Below, piece by piece: positions 62,915 through 64,000 of a stretch of 64,000 nucleotides of DNA. The stretch comes from an uncultured bacterium (GTDB lineage Bacteria > Actinomycetota > Coriobacteriia > Coriobacteriales > Coriobacteriaceae), in the NCBI GenBank assembly GCA_905215505.1, contig CAJMPU010000001.1, positions 62,001 to 126,000 on the forward strand, in the 5' to 3' direction. How positions within the stretch are numbered: position 1 is the stretch's first letter; each line of letters begins with the position of its first letter. The notes beneath the pieces were generated by a model. The model saw nothing but the letters and a program-made list of their open reading frames with translations, ran no database searches and was not told the origin of the DNA. The translations under genes and the position numbers were made by a program.

Positions 62915-63904
62915 TTGAAGACTGTTCATGTTGCCGCCGGGATCATTCGCAAGGATGGATCTGACGAGCTACTTGCCGTGCAGCGCGGCTACGGCGACAT
63001 GCAGGGACTCTGGGAGTTCCCAGGCGGCAAACTTCTGCGCGGCGAGACGCCCGAAGACGCTGTTCGCCGCGAGCTTATGGAAGAGCTGCAAGTAAAAGTC
63101 ATCAACCTGCGTGATTTTTACACCGTTGAGTATGACTACCCCGATTTTCATCTCTCAATGGAGTGCTATTACTGCTCGCTGGCTAAAGAGTCCGGCGAGC
63201 CCCAGAAGCACGACCGTCAGCTCGATATCCGCTGGATTCCACGCACCTCGCTTGCCACGGTGGAGTGGATGCCCGCCGACAAGGGGCTTATCGATGCACT
63301 GATTGAGCTAAAGGAAGACCGGCTTGAGGCCAACGGCAGCACCAATGACGCCGAGGCCGCCACGGCTGACGAGCCTGCCGCCAAATCCAAGCGCAAACCT
63401 AAGCGCCGCAGCAAAAAGCGCCCCAAGCCCGGCCTGCTGGACGGCATCGACACCTCGGACCTTTCCGCCGACGAGCGCGAACTGGTGCGCCGTCGCGCCG
63501 CCATCAAAAAGTCCATGAAGGGCAACAAGCGCGCCAACACCAAGCCCGAGCTGCTCGTACGACAGCGCCTGCGGGCAGCGGGCCTTACGGGTTATCGCTT
63601 GGAATGGAAGGTTCCCGGCAAGCCCGACATCGCCTTCCCCGGGCGCAAGATCGCCATCTTCGTCAACGGTTGCTTTTGGCATCGCTGCCCTAAGTGCAAT
63701 CCGAGCCAGCCCAAGCGCAATGTTGAGTTTTGGGAGGCAAAGTTCCGTCGCAACGTCGAGCGTGACCACGCTGCCGTGGCAGCACTCACTCAAATGGGCT
63801 GGACGCCCATAACTATCTGGGAATGCGAGCTCAAAAAAGATCACATCGACGCCACGATGGAAAAGGTCATCGAGCAGGTACGGGCTGCAGAGCCGCAGCG
63901 CTAA
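62915..63904 (+). CDS. NUDIX hydrolase - Vsr endonuclease fusion
   Basis: 329 residues, two repair domains in one chain. Residues 1-130 are a MutT-like NUDIX domain with the box G38-X5-E44-X7-R52-E-L-M-E-E57 (the final box Gly is Gln). A basic, Ala/Lys/Arg-rich linker spans about 140-175. Residues 200-325 are a very-short-patch-repair endonuclease: TKPELLVRQRL, the catalytic Asp in GKPDIAFPGRKIA, NGCFWHRCPKC and ITIWECEL with zinc cysteines. TTG start after GAGGAAGGA. No cytosine methyltransferase gene is nearby, unlike usual vsr. Confidence 0.9.
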   Translation: MKTVHVAAGIIRKDGSDELLAVQRGYGDMQGLWEFPGGKLLRGETPEDAVRRELMEELQVKVINLRDFYTVEYDYPDFHLSMECYYCSLAKESGEPQKHDRQLDIRWIPRTSLATVEWMPADKGLIDALIELKEDRLEANGSTNDAEAATADEPAAKSKRKPKRRSKKRPKPGLLDGIDTSDLSADERELVRRRAAIKKSMKGNKRANTKPELLVRQRLRAAGLTGYRLEWKVPGKPDIAFPGRKIAIFVNGCFWHRCPKCNPSQPKRNVEFWEAKFRRNVERDHAAVAALTQMGWTPITIWECELKKDHIDATMEKVIEQVRAAEPQR

Positions 63905-64000
63905 CAGCGAGCATTCACACGCCCCACACAGGCGAGCCACATCCACGTCACAAACCTTAGAAAGCCCTTAAGCCCAAAACCTTTCAAGAGTGTTACTCGA
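63905..64000. other. Window end, no feature seen
   Basis: 96 bases after the fusion gene with no hairpin or ORF that I can support. Confidence 0.6.

Overview
The window is chromosomal DNA from a high-GC, anaerobic, saccharolytic bacterium. Mixed-acid chemistry (pyruvate formate-lyase and its activase), an agmatine deiminase / putrescine carbamoyltransferase cluster, two membrane-embedded LuxR-type regulators with an N-terminal multi-helix sensor, PTS sugar uptake and the codon use all fit the Actinobacterial class Coriobacteriia. My best guess is Collinsella; this is inference from gene content, not a database match. No rRNA, tRNA, CRISPR array, prophage or intact transposase gene was found.

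Layout. 1-6 kb: end of methionine aminopeptidase, a D-2-hydroxyacid dehydrogenase, an M18 aminopeptidase, an N-terminally anchored Ntn-type amidase and 6-phosphofructokinase. 6-16.5 kb: an XRE regulator, an ABC exporter pair, a GyrI-like protein behind a perfect LexA-type box, a CLC-F-type antiporter, an AIM24 protein and a two-component system. 16.6-23 kb: Ogt, then the aspartate-family pathway as two divergent arms, asd-lysC on the minus strand and thrC-thrB on the plus strand. 23-27 kb: EngB, MtnN, PflA and DegV. 27-33 kb: a LacI-controlled fructoside operon (two GH32 enzymes and a PTS EIIBC) with visible operators. 33-35.5 kb: a pyruvate formate-lyase split into a 683-residue catalytic chain and an 83-residue glycyl-radical chain. 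36-43 kb: a KdgT-type permease with an SDR, and a MarR-controlled heterodimeric ABC exporter. 43-50 kb: DAHP synthase, GNAT, DUF4143 ATPase, MATE and amidohydrolase genes. 50.6-59.4 kb: the agmatine cluster (ptcA, permease, aguA, permease) bracketed by two related LuxR regulators, one broken by a frameshift at an A8 tract. 59.7-64 kb: a Bce-like ABC pair and a NUDIX-Vsr fusion protein.

The most unusual content is between the genes. Many intergenic gaps hold long inverted repeats in recognisable families: (i) four palindromes of about 120-130 bp whose outer 27-30 bp arms are perfect but unrelated, while an inner module (TCCGCAG ... C(G/A)AGGA around a short covarying stem and a GAA-capped tip) is conserved; (ii) a 33-nt hairpin with a conserved loop, seven copies, usually touching a stop codon; (iii) a 120-140 bp inverted-repeat element found three times, each between convergent genes; (iv) hairpins with GTCCC in the loop; (v) a 230-bp MITE-like element with 31-bp perfect ends; (vi) two different hairpins downstream of agmatine genes sharing one apical stem-loop. 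Families (i) and (iii) are the best candidates for something undescribed. Among proteins, the split PFL and the NUDIX-Vsr fusion stand out.
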